In this document: positions 34,300 to 43,771 of the stretch, piece by piece
How the letters are laid out: every line of letters starts with the position of its first letter
Position numbering within the stretch: the stretch's first letter is position 1
DNA from: Enterocloster bolteae
GTDB lineage: Bacteria > Bacillota > Clostridia > Lachnospirales > Lachnospiraceae
Direction of reading: 5' to 3'
Assembly (NCBI GenBank): GCA_021772025.1
Contig: JAETNT010000024.1
Location: forward strand, 1-55,995
DNA length: 55,995 bases
Position numbers and translations under genes: made by a program
Notes under the pieces: generated by a model
The model's input: the letters and a program-made list of their open reading frames with translations, nothing else
Databases searched by the model: none
Told to the model about the DNA's origin: nothing

Positions 34300-36750
34300 A
34301 TGAGAAGGCCATTTTTCGTGATTGCAGCGGGGTTCGTACTTGGAGAGGTATTTGCTCTGCAGATGAAAATGGCGGGAATGGAGGATTCTTTTGTTCCGGC
34401 GGCGCTTTTGGGAACAGGAGCCCTGTGGGCCGGAATATTTCTGGCGGCGCTTTCCGTATATTTCCTGAAAATCAGGACAGGCAGAGGCATAGAAAAGCTT
34501 CTGCTTTTTTGTATGATTCTGCTGTCCTGTACGGCAGGAGCCGAGGTGGCAGGAAGCCGGATCCGAAGCTTGGAAAGACAGGAGCATTGGGTTTTGGCAC
34601 GGGAAGGAAAGATTGTCACAGAGGGCCGGCTGGAGAGGATAGAGGAAACAGAAAACGGCCTGGAAATATGGCTCAGAGAGGTAAGGGAGCAGGGGACAGA
34701 GGCGGAACCGGGACTGGAAACGGATAGGAGCCGCCTTGCAAAAAAGTCTCCGGATCGCCTTATAGTGCGGGTGCAAGAGACTGATTCCGAGGCTTTTCAA
34801 GAGCTTTCTATAGGAATGACGGTGGAGGCGGAAGGATACTTAAGTCCTTTTGATCCTCCCCAAAATCCCGGGGAGTTTGACTACCGGACTTATAATTTTT
34901 CCAAAGGAATTACAGGGCAAATCGGAGGAGGTAAAATAAAAGTTCTAAATGAGGAGTATATTCCTTTTCAGGACTTTTTACGAAAGCTCCGAAGACAGTG
35001 GAGCCGTCTTTTGGGAGAGCTTTGCGGGGAAGAAGAGGCAGGGCTGTTCCGCTCTGCACTTTTAGGGGAAAAGAAAAATCTGGACGGAGAGATCCGCAGG
35101 TTATATCAGCAAAGCGGTATCGCTCATCTTCTGGCAATCAGCGGACTCCACCTGTCTGTCTTAGGCATGGGAGTCTATAAAGGTTTACGCAGGACAGGGG
35201 TTTCCATCGGCTGGGGAACGGCAGTATCCGGCGTTCTGGTAATAAGCTACGGAGTTCTGACAGGGTCATCCCAATCCACCAATAGGGCAGTCCTTATGAT
35301 GCTGATTGCCTTTCTTGGGGATGTATTCAGAAGAACTTATGATCCTCTCACGGCTCTGGGGCTGGCTGCTGTATTTATTACCTGTCAGGAGCCTTATCAA
35401 TTGGTTCAAAGCGGCTTTCAACTATCCTTTGGGGCGGTTTTGGGAATCTGCCTGTTAAATGAAGCAAGAAGAAAAGCACAAGAGAGAGAAAAAGCAGGAA
35501 TACTAGGGTGGCTTTTCAAAGGGCTGGAGGCCAGCCTGGCTGTCCAGACAGCCACTCTGCCTATAGCAGCTTTCCACTTTTTCCGGGTTCCGGTTTACGG
35601 CATATTTCTAAATTTGCTTGTGATTCCTCTGATGGCTTATGTTTTATATTCGGGAATTGCAGGAATTGGTCTTGGCTGCCTGTTTCCAGCCGCAGGAGCT
35701 ATTCTCCTTTGGCCTGGCCGCTGGATATTCAGGCTGTATAGGGAGTTAAGCGCCTGGACGGTAAGCCTTCCGGGAAGCAGCCTGCTTTTAGGAAGGCCGG
35801 ATTTGTGGCAGATAGGGCTGTACTATGTCTTCCTGATACTGGGCTTTTACCGGATAAAGAAAAAGGGCAGGTATTCCCGGGCAATTCTTGCTTTGATTTT
35901 TCTCCTGGGAGCCTGTTTATTAAAAACGCCCGGGCCCAAAGGGCTTTCTGTGATCTTTTTAGATGTGGGACAGGGGGACGGGATTGTTCTTCAAAAAGGA
36001 AAAACCGTGATTCTTATAGACGGAGGCAGCATAGATAAAAAGACATTGGGAAGTCAGATCCTTATCCCCTTTTTAGAAAGCCGGGGGATTGGAAAGATTT
36101 CCTGTGCAATAGTCAGCCATGGGGATGAGGATCACATAAGCGGATTGAGGAAATTAATGGAAGAAGGGACAATCAATATAGAAAGTCTGGTCCTTCCGTC
36201 CCAAGGGAAGGGACAGGAGGTATATGAGGAGCTTTCAAAACTGGCAGAAGGAAAGGACAGCCAGGTGCTTTACATGAGCCAGGGGGATCAATTAACAGGA
36301 AAAGGAAGGCCGGGACTTTCCCTGACATGCCTGTACCCCAAAGAACCGGGGAAGGATCAGAGGCAGATAGAAGACAGGAATAACCATTCCTTGGTGCTTT
36401 TGGCAGAATATGGAGGCTTCTCTGCGGTTTTTACCGGAGATTTGGGACGCTCCGGGGAGAAAGCCATGTTGGCTGAGAGAAGCCTGGAGACAGTGCAGGT
36501 TTTAAAGGCAGGTCACCACGGAGCCAAAGAAAGCACGGGGCAGGAGCTTTTAGACAGGCTGAAACCTCGGGATGTGATAATTTCCTGCGGAAAAGACAAC
36601 TCCTATGGGCATCCTCATCCGGAAACCTTAAAGAGGCTGGAAAATATGGGAGCCAGAATATGGGTTACTGCGGACCAGGGCGCTATAGAGGTTTGGACAG
36701 ATGGGGACAGGATGAAAATCAGCAGCTTCCTTCCTGCCATTGTCTATTGA
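34300..36750 (+). CDS. comEC: ComEC/Rec2-type DNA uptake channel with metallo-beta-lactamase domain
   Basis: The 816-residue membrane protein has an N-terminal DUF4131/OB region, a Competence domain with many membrane segments (SGIAHLLAISGLHLSVLGMG, about 270-290), and a C-terminal metallo-beta-lactamase-like domain (IFLDVGQGDGIVL, SHGDEDHISGL, VLKAGHHGAKES) thought to act as the nuclease. It moves single-stranded DNA into the cell in natural transformation. The ATG at 34300 (MRRPFFVIAAG) is chosen as the start, since the longer frame runs through the end of holA. No other competence gene lies nearby. Confidence 0.93.
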   Translation: MRRPFFVIAAGFVLGEVFALQMKMAGMEDSFVPAALLGTGALWAGIFLAALSVYFLKIRTGRGIEKLLLFCMILLSCTAGAEVAGSRIRSLERQEHWVLAREGKIVTEGRLERIEETENGLEIWLREVREQGTEAEPGLETDRSRLAKKSPDRLIVRVQETDSEAFQELSIGMTVEAEGYLSPFDPPQNPGEFDYRTYNFSKGITGQIGGGKIKVLNEEYIPFQDFLRKLRRQWSRLLGELCGEEEAGLFRSALLGEKKNLDGEIRRLYQQSGIAHLLAISGLHLSVLGMGVYKGLRRTGVSIGWGTAVSGVLVISYGVLTGSSQSTNRAVLMMLIAFLGDVFRRTYDPLTALGLAAVFITCQEPYQLVQSGFQLSFGAVLGICLLNEARRKAQEREKAGILGWLFKGLEASLAVQTATLPIAAFHFFRVPVYGIFLNLLVIPLMAYVLYSGIAGIGLGCLFPAAGAILLWPGRWIFRLYRELSAWTVSLPGSSLLLGRPDLWQIGLYYVFLILGFYRIKKKGRYSRAILALIFLLGACLLKTPGPKGLSVIFLDVGQGDGIVLQKGKTVILIDGGSIDKKTLGSQILIPFLESRGIGKISCAIVSHGDEDHISGLRKLMEEGTINIESLVLPSQGKGQEVYEELSKLAEGKDSQVLYMSQGDQLTGKGRPGLSLTCLYPKEPGKDQRQIEDRNNHSLVLLAEYGGFSAVFTGDLGRSGEKAMLAERSLETVQVLKAGHHGAKESTGQELLDRLKPRDVIISCGKDNSYGHPHPETLKRLENMGARIWVTADQGAIEVWTDGDRMKISSFLPAIVY

Positions 36751-36929
36751 GGGTAACATAGGGCTCTACTATTTCCTATCCGGCAACAGCTTTTTTCTTT
36801 TCTGCCGCCGGACAGAAATTTCGGATATATGATTTTCATGTAAGCCTTTTTTCGCTCGGCATGGTATAATGACTTTGAAGATTTGCTTTATGCTATCCAG
36901 TCAAATATATACAGCAAGGATTGATTGCT

Positions 36930-37667
36930 ATGAAAGAGAAAATACCATGTTTATATGAAAGCGTTTTGCCTTACTTAACCTGCGAAGGAAAAAACACAAC
37001 GCCGGTTTCCTACATTGACGTTTATCGGCAGACAGATCCGTTTATTGCCCTTCTGATAGAATTGTCTGTTGATGATGTTATTTCCGTGATGTTGGATATT
37101 GACGGAGATTTGCCCGAAAGGCTGTTTGATGAAACAACCATCGCCGCCGTGCCGCCCCATGCAGACGAAAAAATGACAAAACTCTTAATCCGGTTATTAA
37201 ACATGACACCGACAGAATTATCGTTTATGGGAAAACATCTCAAGCGTGAATTGATATTTGACCTTATTGCAGGGCTGTATGGCAGACAGTTTATGCAGCA
37301 CATCGTGAACATCCAACAGGCAGGAGATATTTACTATATCAACAGTTGGATTAAGCAAAATTACAAGGTTGATTTTGCGGTTGAGGATTTAGCCGAACAA
37401 AGCAACATGAGCCTGTCCAGTTTTCATCAGAAATTTAAAAGCGCCGTTGGTATGGGACCGCTTCAATGTCAGAAGAAGCTGCGCCTTACAGAAGCCCGGC
37501 GGCTCATGCTCGACAAAGCCGCAAATGTAACGGACGCCGCTATGGAAGTCGGATATGAAAGCGTCTCGCAGTTTATCCGCGATTACCGGCGTATATTTGG
37601 ACGTTCCCCGCAAAAAGACGTGCAGGAAATACGAGACTGTATCAGGGCACAGAAGAAGCAGGAGTAA
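36930..37667 (+). CDS. AraC-family regulator with N-terminal AraC_N-type domain
   Basis: The 245-residue protein has an incomplete cupin-like AraC_N region (about 1-120, LLIRLLNMTPTELSFMGKHL) and a C-terminal double HTH (VEDLAEQSNMSLSSFHQKFK and VTDAAMEVGYESVSQFIRDY). Regulators of this type are often adjacent to oxidoreductases they control, here the convergent alcohol dehydrogenase. Codons such as CGC, CGT and GCC are more frequent than in the flanking genes, suggesting recent transfer. It starts after CAAGGA. A TATAAT at 36865-36870 may be its promoter. Confidence 0.85.
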   Translation: MKEKIPCLYESVLPYLTCEGKNTTPVSYIDVYRQTDPFIALLIELSVDDVISVMLDIDGDLPERLFDETTIAAVPPHADEKMTKLLIRLLNMTPTELSFMGKHLKRELIFDLIAGLYGRQFMQHIVNIQQAGDIYYINSWIKQNYKVDFAVEDLAEQSNMSLSSFHQKFKSAVGMGPLQCQKKLRLTEARRLMLDKAANVTDAAMEVGYESVSQFIRDYRRIFGRSPQKDVQEIRDCIRAQKKQE

Positions 37668-37687
37668 CTACTGTTTCTTCTGCCTTA

Positions 37688-38644
37688 TTATTCCATACCC
37701 AGTACAGCGCGGAAGCGGGTTTTTGCCGCCATCATTTTTTCATAGGCTTCCCGCGCCCGTTCCAAAGGAAAGACTTCAATCATAGGGCGCACATCTGTTA
37801 AAATGCTGAAACGAACTGCCGCTTCCATTTCCTTTATGTCCGTAAACGTCCCTTTAACAGTATTCGGACCCGTCAGAAAATCCATTGCAGACCAGTCAAG
37901 CGGAGTGTCATCAACGGCGGCAATAATCAGTTCACCATTTGTACCCAGACCTCCTATAAGGGAAGAAATTGTTTTTGCATTTGGGGCAGTAGCAAGAATG
38001 ACCTTTGCGCCGCCTAACGCTTTTAACGCTTCCGCAGGATTTTCCTTTTCGCTGTCAATATAGTGGTGTGCACCCAGTTTTCTCGCAAGCTGTTCTTTGT
38101 CTGCTCCACGGGAAATTGCCGCCACTTCATAGCCTGCTTTCTTTGCATACTGTACGGCAAGGTGTCCTAACCCACCAATACCGGCCACCGCAATCAAGTC
38201 GCCCATACGTGCATTGCTGTTGTGCAAAGCACTGAACACCGTTTCTCCCGCACAAAGTAAGGGCGCTGCTTCTTCTGCGATAATTTCATCAGAAATAGCA
38301 ATCAGGCCATCCTCATAGGCAACCATATATTCTGCGTATCCGCCGTCTGTGGTAAGGGCGGTTGTATGTCCGTGTCCTCCATGCCAGCCGATTCCGACAC
38401 GCTGACCGATTTTCCACTTATCAACGCCTGTGCCCAACTTTGCAACCGTACCGACTACTTCATGCCCGGGAATACGGGGATAGGAGGATGCTGCTCCCTC
38501 AATTACTTTAGAGTCCCCATGACAGATGCCGCAGGCTTCTACTTTCAAAAGTACCTGTCCCTCTCCCGGTTGTGGAACGGGGATCTCAACCAGTTCCATA
38601 GGCTCGCCTTTTGCCGCTACTTGTATCGCTCTCATCATTTCCAT
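37688..38644 (-). CDS. zinc-dependent alcohol dehydrogenase lacking the structural zinc loop
   Basis: The 318-residue medium-chain dehydrogenase has catalytic zinc ligands in CGICHGDSKV, PGHEVVG and LLCAGET, and the NAD(P) motif AGIGGLGHLAVQYAKK. The lobe with four cysteines that normally follows GWHGGH is absent: the text runs GWHGGHGHTTALTTDGGYAEY. The protein is about 20 residues shorter than its relatives. The start is set by AGGAGG eight bases upstream of ATG; the open frame continues 40 codons further without an RBS. It converges on the AraC gene, 20 bases apart. Confidence 0.88.
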   Translation of the reverse strand: MEMMRAIQVAAKGEPMELVEIPVPQPGEGQVLLKVEACGICHGDSKVIEGAASSYPRIPGHEVVGTVAKLGTGVDKWKIGQRVGIGWHGGHGHTTALTTDGGYAEYMVAYEDGLIAISDEIIAEEAAPLLCAGETVFSALHNSNARMGDLIAVAGIGGLGHLAVQYAKKAGYEVAAISRGADKEQLARKLGAHHYIDSEKENPAEALKALGGAKVILATAPNAKTISSLIGGLGTNGELIIAAVDDTPLDWSAMDFLTGPNTVKGTFTDIKEMEAAVRFSILTDVRPMIEVFPLERAREAYEKMMAAKTRFRAVLGME

Positions 38645-38923
38645 AGAATCTAACCTCCTGTTATATATTCGCGTTTTGATATGAAAAACAAGCTGTGCTT
38701 GTTTAATCTGATTATCCCATAGAAGCAGAAGATTCGCTTGCCCGTTTCTCCGAAAAAATTGCACAATCCTTTTCTTTTGCCTGGAATTTCCAGCGCTCTC
38801 AATAGTAGGAAGTAAGAAAGATTCTTTCTGAGATCTAATACCTGTTTTATGAGTGCCGCCCTAACAAGGGCCCTTTGCTATTTGACGAACTGGAGAAGAT
38901 TAATTGCTTTTTCCAACAAATTA
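38645..38923. other. 279-base gene-free stretch upstream of the alcohol dehydrogenase
   Basis: It holds the adh leader and RBS. On the plus strand, one frame reads YLFYECRPNKGPLLFDELE and continues for about 20 residues (about 38847-38960). It has no start and runs into the rpsT terminator. This could be a decayed gene end at the edge of an inserted block. I see no RNA gene or recognisable repeat in it. Confidence 0.35.
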
Positions 38924-38964
38924 ATAAAACCCCCAGCCGGTGGGTTAATCCGACTGGGGGTTAA
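38924..38964 (-). terminator. intrinsic terminator of rpsT
   Basis: On the minus strand AACCCCCAGTCGG pairs with CCGGCTGGGGGTT, followed by TTATT. It lies 20 bases past the rpsT stop. Confidence 0.88.
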
Positions 38965-38984
38965 AATCTCTTATTTTCTATAAA

Positions 38985-39248
38985 TTAAGCCATAGAGCTT
39001 ACAGCCTTGGAAAGACGAGATACCTTGCGGGAAGAGGTATTCTTATGATATACGCCCTTGCTGGTAGCCTTGTCAATTTCAGAAGTAGCAACTAATAATG
39101 CAGCCTGTGCAGCAGCCTTGTCACCGGCAGCGATAGCAGCGTCAACCTTCTTGATCATAGTCTTAACCTTGGATCTGATAGCTTTATTTCTAGCAGCCTT
39201 AGTCTGATTAACTAAAATTCTCTTCTTTGCAGATTTAATGTTTGCCAT
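38985..39248 (-). CDS. rpsT: 30S ribosomal protein S20
   Basis: The 87-residue, lysine- and alanine-rich protein starts MANIKSAKKRILVNQ and includes ARNKAIRSKVKTMIKK, the standard S20 signature; it binds 16S rRNA in the small subunit. The ATG at 39248 is preceded by GGAGG. An open extension of 15 codons upstream is part of the leader. It stands alone between its own promoter and terminator, divergent from gpr, a gene order typical of clostridia. Confidence 0.97.
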   Translation of the reverse strand: MANIKSAKKRILVNQTKAARNKAIRSKVKTMIKKVDAAIAAGDKAAAQAALLVATSEIDKATSKGVYHKNTSSRKVSRLSKAVSSMA

Positions 39249-39332
39249 GGTAGCACCTCCATTCAGATGTATATTCTCTGTATTTTCCATCAAAGTCTGG
39301 ACACGGACAGTTCAATGTAAACATACTTTATC

Positions 39333-39361
39333 ATTCTAACGAATTTGAACTGGATTGTCAA
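39333..39361 (-). promoter_or_regulatory. sigma-A promoter of rpsT
   Basis: Leftwards, a perfect TTGACA (39356-39361) and TAGAAT (39333-39338) are separated by 17 bases, about 85 bases upstream of rpsT, leaving room for a leader that could be autoregulated. Confidence 0.8.
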
Positions 39362-39432
39362 TACATATTTCCTGGTTTTTTGAGAAAAATAGAGGTATCA
39401 GAATCGCGTTTAAGAGAGAAAGGGAAAAGTCA

Positions 39433-40425
39433 GTGGAAGAAAAAAACAATACACGCTTTGAAATCCGTACGGATTTGGCAGTAGAGAAGAAGGAAGATTT
39501 TAAAAAGGGGGACCGGGATTTTTCCGGGGTTTCTCTAAAAGAATGGTATGAAAAAGAGACACAGATCAAGCTTACCAGAGTGGAGATTTTAAACAGCGCC
39601 GGAGAACAGGCCATGGGAAAGGCAAAAGGAATTTATATGACTTTGGAGGCCGGACAGATGACAAAAAAGGATCAGGACTATCACCGCCAGGTTTCCAGGG
39701 AACTGGCAAAGCAGCTTAAGACATTGGCAGAAAAATCAACCAATAAAACTCCAAACCATATTTTGATAGTGGGTTTGGGAAACCCGTCGGTGACTCCGGA
39801 TTCTTTAGGCCCGAGGGTGCTGGGAAATCTATGCGTTACCCGTCATATGGATATAGAGTATGGGAAAGGCTTTTTAAAAGAGCACAAAATGACAGCCATA
39901 AGCGGGATTGTTCCCGGTGTTATGGCTCAGACCGGAATGGAGACAGCGGAAATCATCCAGGGAGTTATGGCTCAGACCAAGCCGGATCTGATTATTGCCA
40001 TTGATGCTTTGGCAGCCAGAAGCGTCCGTCGCTTAGGCTGTACCGTCCAGCTGACAGATACAGGCATCCGCCCGGGATCCGGAGTGGGGAATCATCGATG
40101 CGGCTTGACAGAAAAAAGCTTGGGGATTCCGGTGCTGGCAGTGGGAGTACCTACAGTGGTGGGAGCGGCTGCCATTGTCCAGGATACGGTTCAGGCTGTG
40201 GTAAAGGCGCTGGAATCCAGCCGCGCCACCAGAGGCATGGGAAAATATCTGGACAGCCTGGATGAGGAACAGCAGTATGCCTTGATCCGGGAGCTTTTAG
40301 AGCCGGAGTTTGGCGCTTTATATGTGACGCCGCCTGATATTGACGAGACCGTAAAAGAGCTGAGCTTTACCATATCGGAAGCCATTCATCAGGCATTTTT
40401 GCCGGAACCGGAATTTCCCGAATAA
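39433..40425 (+). CDS. gpr: germination protease GPR
   Basis: The 330-residue spore protease degrades small acid-soluble proteins at germination. The sequence FEIRTDLAVE near residue 10 matches the self-cleavage and substrate consensus of GPR. HILIVGLGNPSVTPDSLGP, SGIVPGVMAQTGMETAEI and the C-terminal LYVTPPDID are family blocks. I chose the GTG at 39433 (VEEKNNTRF) because AAAGGG precedes it by about eight bases; the frame is open further upstream without an RBS. It is followed by spoIIP, as in many clostridia, showing that the organism can sporulate. Confidence 0.93.
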   Translation: MEEKNNTRFEIRTDLAVEKKEDFKKGDRDFSGVSLKEWYEKETQIKLTRVEILNSAGEQAMGKAKGIYMTLEAGQMTKKDQDYHRQVSRELAKQLKTLAEKSTNKTPNHILIVGLGNPSVTPDSLGPRVLGNLCVTRHMDIEYGKGFLKEHKMTAISGIVPGVMAQTGMETAEIIQGVMAQTKPDLIIAIDALAARSVRRLGCTVQLTDTGIRPGSGVGNHRCGLTEKSLGIPVLAVGVPTVVGAAAIVQDTVQAVVKALESSRATRGMGKYLDSLDEEQQYALIRELLEPEFGALYVTPPDIDETVKELSFTISEAIHQAFLPEPEFPE

Positions 40426-40478
40426 GAGTTCATTTTATATTTTTTTCCGCATAGCATGGTAAGAGGTCAGGTGATGGT

Positions 40479-41801
40479 ATGCGGGAAAAGAAATCAATCG
40501 GAGAATTTATGCGGACGATAATGCTGGCGGTTCTGTGCATTCTCCTGGCAATGCTGGGACTGCGCCAGTGCAGATGCTGGCTGGCGGATCTTAAAGTTCG
40601 ATGGGAAAACCAGGGCACTAGTCTTGCAGATAAAAGCAGCAGCACGGCAGGGGAAATAGTAGAATTTGTGTGGAACAGAAAGCAGAAAACCATTGGGATC
40701 GGAGAGAAGGGGCAGAAAAATAAAGAAATCGTTTCCCTTACCGGCCTTATGGAGCTTTTAAATCCCTGGAATTCTTACGAGAAAGGGGGAAAGACTTTGC
40801 CGTCTGCTGAAAAAGACAGGGATCCGGCTTATAAGAATTTCCTGGCAAGCAGGGAATTTTACATAGAACATCAATACCTTCTGGAATATGGAGATGAGGA
40901 AAGCGGGCAGGAGAGTGTTCTGACAGACAGTGAGGCTTACGGGAAGGAGACAATGAAAACAGAAGGTTTTGAAAATCGGATAGAAGCTCCGCTGCAGCTC
41001 CAGGTTCCAGATCCGGCAGGAGACAGCCAGGCCGTTTCAGGGACAGTCTACAGCATGGCTCAGCTGGCGGATTACGACTTTCTTATGAAAACTTTTTATA
41101 ATACTCATACCTCTACGACTGCGGGAAGGGACATGATGAGTGCGGAAAAAATGCTGGGTATGGATCTGTCCATAGAAAAGGGCAGCGCCGGGCCCCAGAT
41201 TCTGATCTATCATTCCCATTCCCAGGAAGCATTTGCGGATTCCGGACCTAATCAGACCATTGTGGAGGTAGGAGATTATCTTACAGAGCTTTTAGAGGCA
41301 AAAGGGTTTGGAGTCATTCACGATTGCAGTGTTTACGATTTGGTAGAGGGAAAGCTGGACAGAAGTAAAGCTTATACCTATGCCCTGGAAGGAATTACCA
41401 GAATATTGCAGGAAAACCCGGATATTCAGGTAGTCTTGGACATTCACCGGGACGGAGTGGGAGAGAATGTCCGTCTGACTTCCCGGATAAATGGAAAATC
41501 TACCGCACAGATTATGTTTTTTAACGGATTAAGCCGTACGCCGGAAGGCCCTATAGAGTATTTGCCGAATCCTTACCTGGATGAAAATCTGGCCTTCAGC
41601 TTTCAGATGCAGCTAAAGGCGGCGGCGCTTTACCCGGGATATGCCCGGAAGATTTATTTAAAGGGACTGCGTTACAACCTGCATCTCCGGCCAAGATCCG
41701 CGCTTATTGAGGTGGGAGCCCAGACCAATACCTTTGAGGAGGCAAGAAATGCAATGGAGCCCTTGGCAGAAATCCTGACAGCAGTGTTAAACGGGGAGTA
41801 A
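40479..41801 (+). CDS. spoIIP: stage II sporulation protein P
   Basis: The 440-residue peptidoglycan amidase/endopeptidase drives engulfment with SpoIID and SpoIIM. It has an N-terminal membrane anchor (about 14-30), a variable charged middle (about 60-170) and the SpoIIP catalytic domain (about 225-440) with ILIYHSHSQEAFAD, VVLDIHRDGVGENV and LIEVGAQTNTFEEA, containing the zinc-binding His residues. The start follows AGGTCAGG. It lies 53 bases after gpr and is presumably expressed in the mother cell. Confidence 0.94.
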   Translation: MREKKSIGEFMRTIMLAVLCILLAMLGLRQCRCWLADLKVRWENQGTSLADKSSSTAGEIVEFVWNRKQKTIGIGEKGQKNKEIVSLTGLMELLNPWNSYEKGGKTLPSAEKDRDPAYKNFLASREFYIEHQYLLEYGDEESGQESVLTDSEAYGKETMKTEGFENRIEAPLQLQVPDPAGDSQAVSGTVYSMAQLADYDFLMKTFYNTHTSTTAGRDMMSAEKMLGMDLSIEKGSAGPQILIYHSHSQEAFADSGPNQTIVEVGDYLTELLEAKGFGVIHDCSVYDLVEGKLDRSKAYTYALEGITRILQENPDIQVVLDIHRDGVGENVRLTSRINGKSTAQIMFFNGLSRTPEGPIEYLPNPYLDENLAFSFQMQLKAAALYPGYARKIYLKGLRYNLHLRPRSALIEVGAQTNTFEEARNAMEPLAEILTAVLNGE

Positions 41802-41852
41802 AGCGGAAGGAAGAAAGAGGAGAGTAAGATAACGGAACTTTTCTTTAGACAG

Positions 41853-41881
41853 TTGCAAGGATTTAAAAAAAATGTTATATT
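41853..41881 (+). promoter_or_regulatory. sigma-A promoter of lepA
   Basis: TTGCAA (41853-41858) and TATATT (41876-41881) are 17 bases apart, about 70 bases before lepA. Confidence 0.65.
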
Positions 41882-41953
41882 TTGAAGCGTAACGATGAAT
41901 GACTGAATTGCTGCATTTCAAGAGGAAAAACGAAAGAAAGAGGAACCTGCTAT

Positions 41954-43771
41954 ATGGCTATTACCATAGATCAAAGTAAAATCCGCAATTTTTGTATTAT
42001 TGCCCATATCGACCACGGTAAATCCACCTTGGCGGATCGGATTATTGAACATACCGGCCTCCTTACCAGCAGGGAGATGCAGGCTCAGGTACTGGATAAT
42101 ATGGATCTGGAGCGGGAAAGAGGGATTACAATTAAGGCTCAGGCCGTCCGTACCGTTTACCGGGCCAAGGATGGGGAGGAGTATATTTTTAATCTGATTG
42201 ACACGCCGGGTCATGTAGACTTTAACTACGAGGTTTCCAGAAGCCTTGCGGCCTGCGACGGAGCCATTTTAGTAGTGGACGCGGCTCAGGGAATTGAGGC
42301 CCAGACACTGGCAAATGTGTACCTGGCCCTGGACCACGATTTAGAGGTATTTCCGGTTATCAATAAAATCGATCTGCCCAGCGCCGATCCGGATCGGGTA
42401 GCCGCCGAGATAGAAGATGTTATCGGCATTGAAGCCCAGGATGCTCCCAGGATTTCGGCCAAGACAGGACTCAATGTAGAGGATGTTCTGGAAGCCGTTG
42501 TGAAGCGGATTCCAAGTCCGGCGGGAGACAGGGACGCCCCTTTAAAAGCGCTGATTTTTGATTCTATTTACGATTCCTATAGAGGAGTTATTGTGTTTTG
42601 CCGGATTAAGGAGGGTACGGTAAAAAAAGGCACGGTTATCAAAATGATGGCGACAAATGCCGAGGAAGAAGTAGTAGAAGTGGGATACTTCGGGGCAGGT
42701 CAGTTTATCCCATGTGAAGAGCTGACTGCCGGTATGGTAGGCTATATTACAGCCAGCATCAAGAACCTAAAAGAAACTATGGTAGGCGATACGATTACCG
42801 ATAAATTTAATCCCTGTCATGAGCCTCTTCCCGGCTATAAAAAGGTCACTCCTATGGTATATTGCGGTTTGTATCCGGCAGACAGCGCCAAGTATCCGGA
42901 TCTGAGAGATGCCTTGGAGAAACTTCAGCTTAACGATGCCTCCCTGTATTTTGAGCCGGAAACGTCACTGGCATTGGGATTCGGCTTTCGATGCGGATTT
43001 TTGGGCCTTCTTCATCTGGATATTATTGAGGAACGCTTAGAGCGGGAATATAATCTGGATTTGGTGACCACGGCCCCGGGAGTTATTTACCGGGTACACA
43101 AAACCAACGGGGAGATGATAGAGCTTACAAACCCCTCAAACCTTCCGGATCCGTCGGAAATTGAATACATGGAGGAACCTATCGTTTCCGCAGAGATTAT
43201 GGTGACTACCGAGTATGTGGGAGCCATTATGCAGCTCTGCCAGGAACGCCGGGGAGTTTATTTGGGAATGGAATATATTGAAGGCACCCGGGCGTTGTTA
43301 AAGTATGAGCTTCCTTTAAACGAGATTATCTATGACTTTTTTGACGCATTAAAGAGCCGATCCAGAGGATATGCTTCCTTTGATTATGATTTAAAAGGCT
43401 ATGAGCGCTCCGAGCTTGTAAAGCTGGACATTCTGGTAAATCGGGAAGAGGTAGACGCATTATCCTTCATCGTCTTTTCCGGCTCTGCCTACGAGAGAGG
43501 CCGGAAGATGTGCGAAAAGTTAAAGGAGGAGATCCCCCGCCACCTGTTTGAGATTCCCATCCAGGCGGCGGTGGGAGGAAAGATTATCGCCAGAGAGACG
43601 GTTAAGGCCATGAGAAAAGACGTACTGGCAAAATGTTATGGCGGCGATATCAGCCGGAAAAGGAAGCTTCTGGAAAAGCAGAAGGAAGGTAAGAAGAGGA
43701 TGCGTCAGATTGGCAACGTGGAAATTCCCCAGAAGGCCTTTATGAGCGTACTCAAATTAGATGATGAATAG
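41954..43771 (+). CDS. lepA: elongation factor 4 (LepA GTPase)
   Basis: The 605-residue translational GTPase has G1 [15 protein letters not shown]2/G3 RGITIKAQ and [13 protein letters not shown]4 [13 protein letters not shown]-like domains and the LepA-specific C-terminal domain ([20 protein letters not shown]). It rescues or remodels stalled ribosomes. The length is standard. The start follows AAGAGGAACC. Its stop overlaps the start of hemW by eight bases. Confidence 0.97.
   Translation: MAITIDQSKIRNFCIIAHIDHGKSTLADRIIEHTGLLTSREMQAQVLDNMDLERERGITIKAQAVRTVYRAKDGEEYIFNLIDTPGHVDFNYEVSRSLAACDGAILVVDAAQGIEAQTLANVYLALDHDLEVFPVINKIDLPSADPDRVAAEIEDVIGIEAQDAPRISAKTGLNVEDVLEAVVKRIPSPAGDRDAPLKALIFDSIYDSYRGVIVFCRIKEGTVKKGTVIKMMATNAEEEVVEVGYFGAGQFIPCEELTAGMVGYITASIKNLKETMVGDTITDKFNPCHEPLPGYKKVTPMVYCGLYPADSAKYPDLRDALEKLQLNDASLYFEPETSLALGFGFRCGFLGLLHLDIIEERLEREYNLDLVTTAPGVIYRVHKTNGEMIELTNPSNLPDPSEIEYMEEPIVSAEIMVTTEYVGAIMQLCQERRGVYLGMEYIEGTRALLKYELPLNEIIYDFFDALKSRSRGYASFDYDLKGYERSELVKLDILVNREEVDALSFIVFSGSAYERGRKMCEKLKEEIPRHLFEIPIQAAVGGKIIARETVKAMRKDVLAKCYGGDISRKRKLLEKQKEGKKRMRQIGNVEIPQKAFMSVLKLDDE

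Noticed and set aside
38847..38960. Short plus-strand frame (FYECRPNKGPLLFDELEK)
   Set aside because: It has no start codon or RBS and runs into the rpsT terminator. Noted only as a possible gene remnant.
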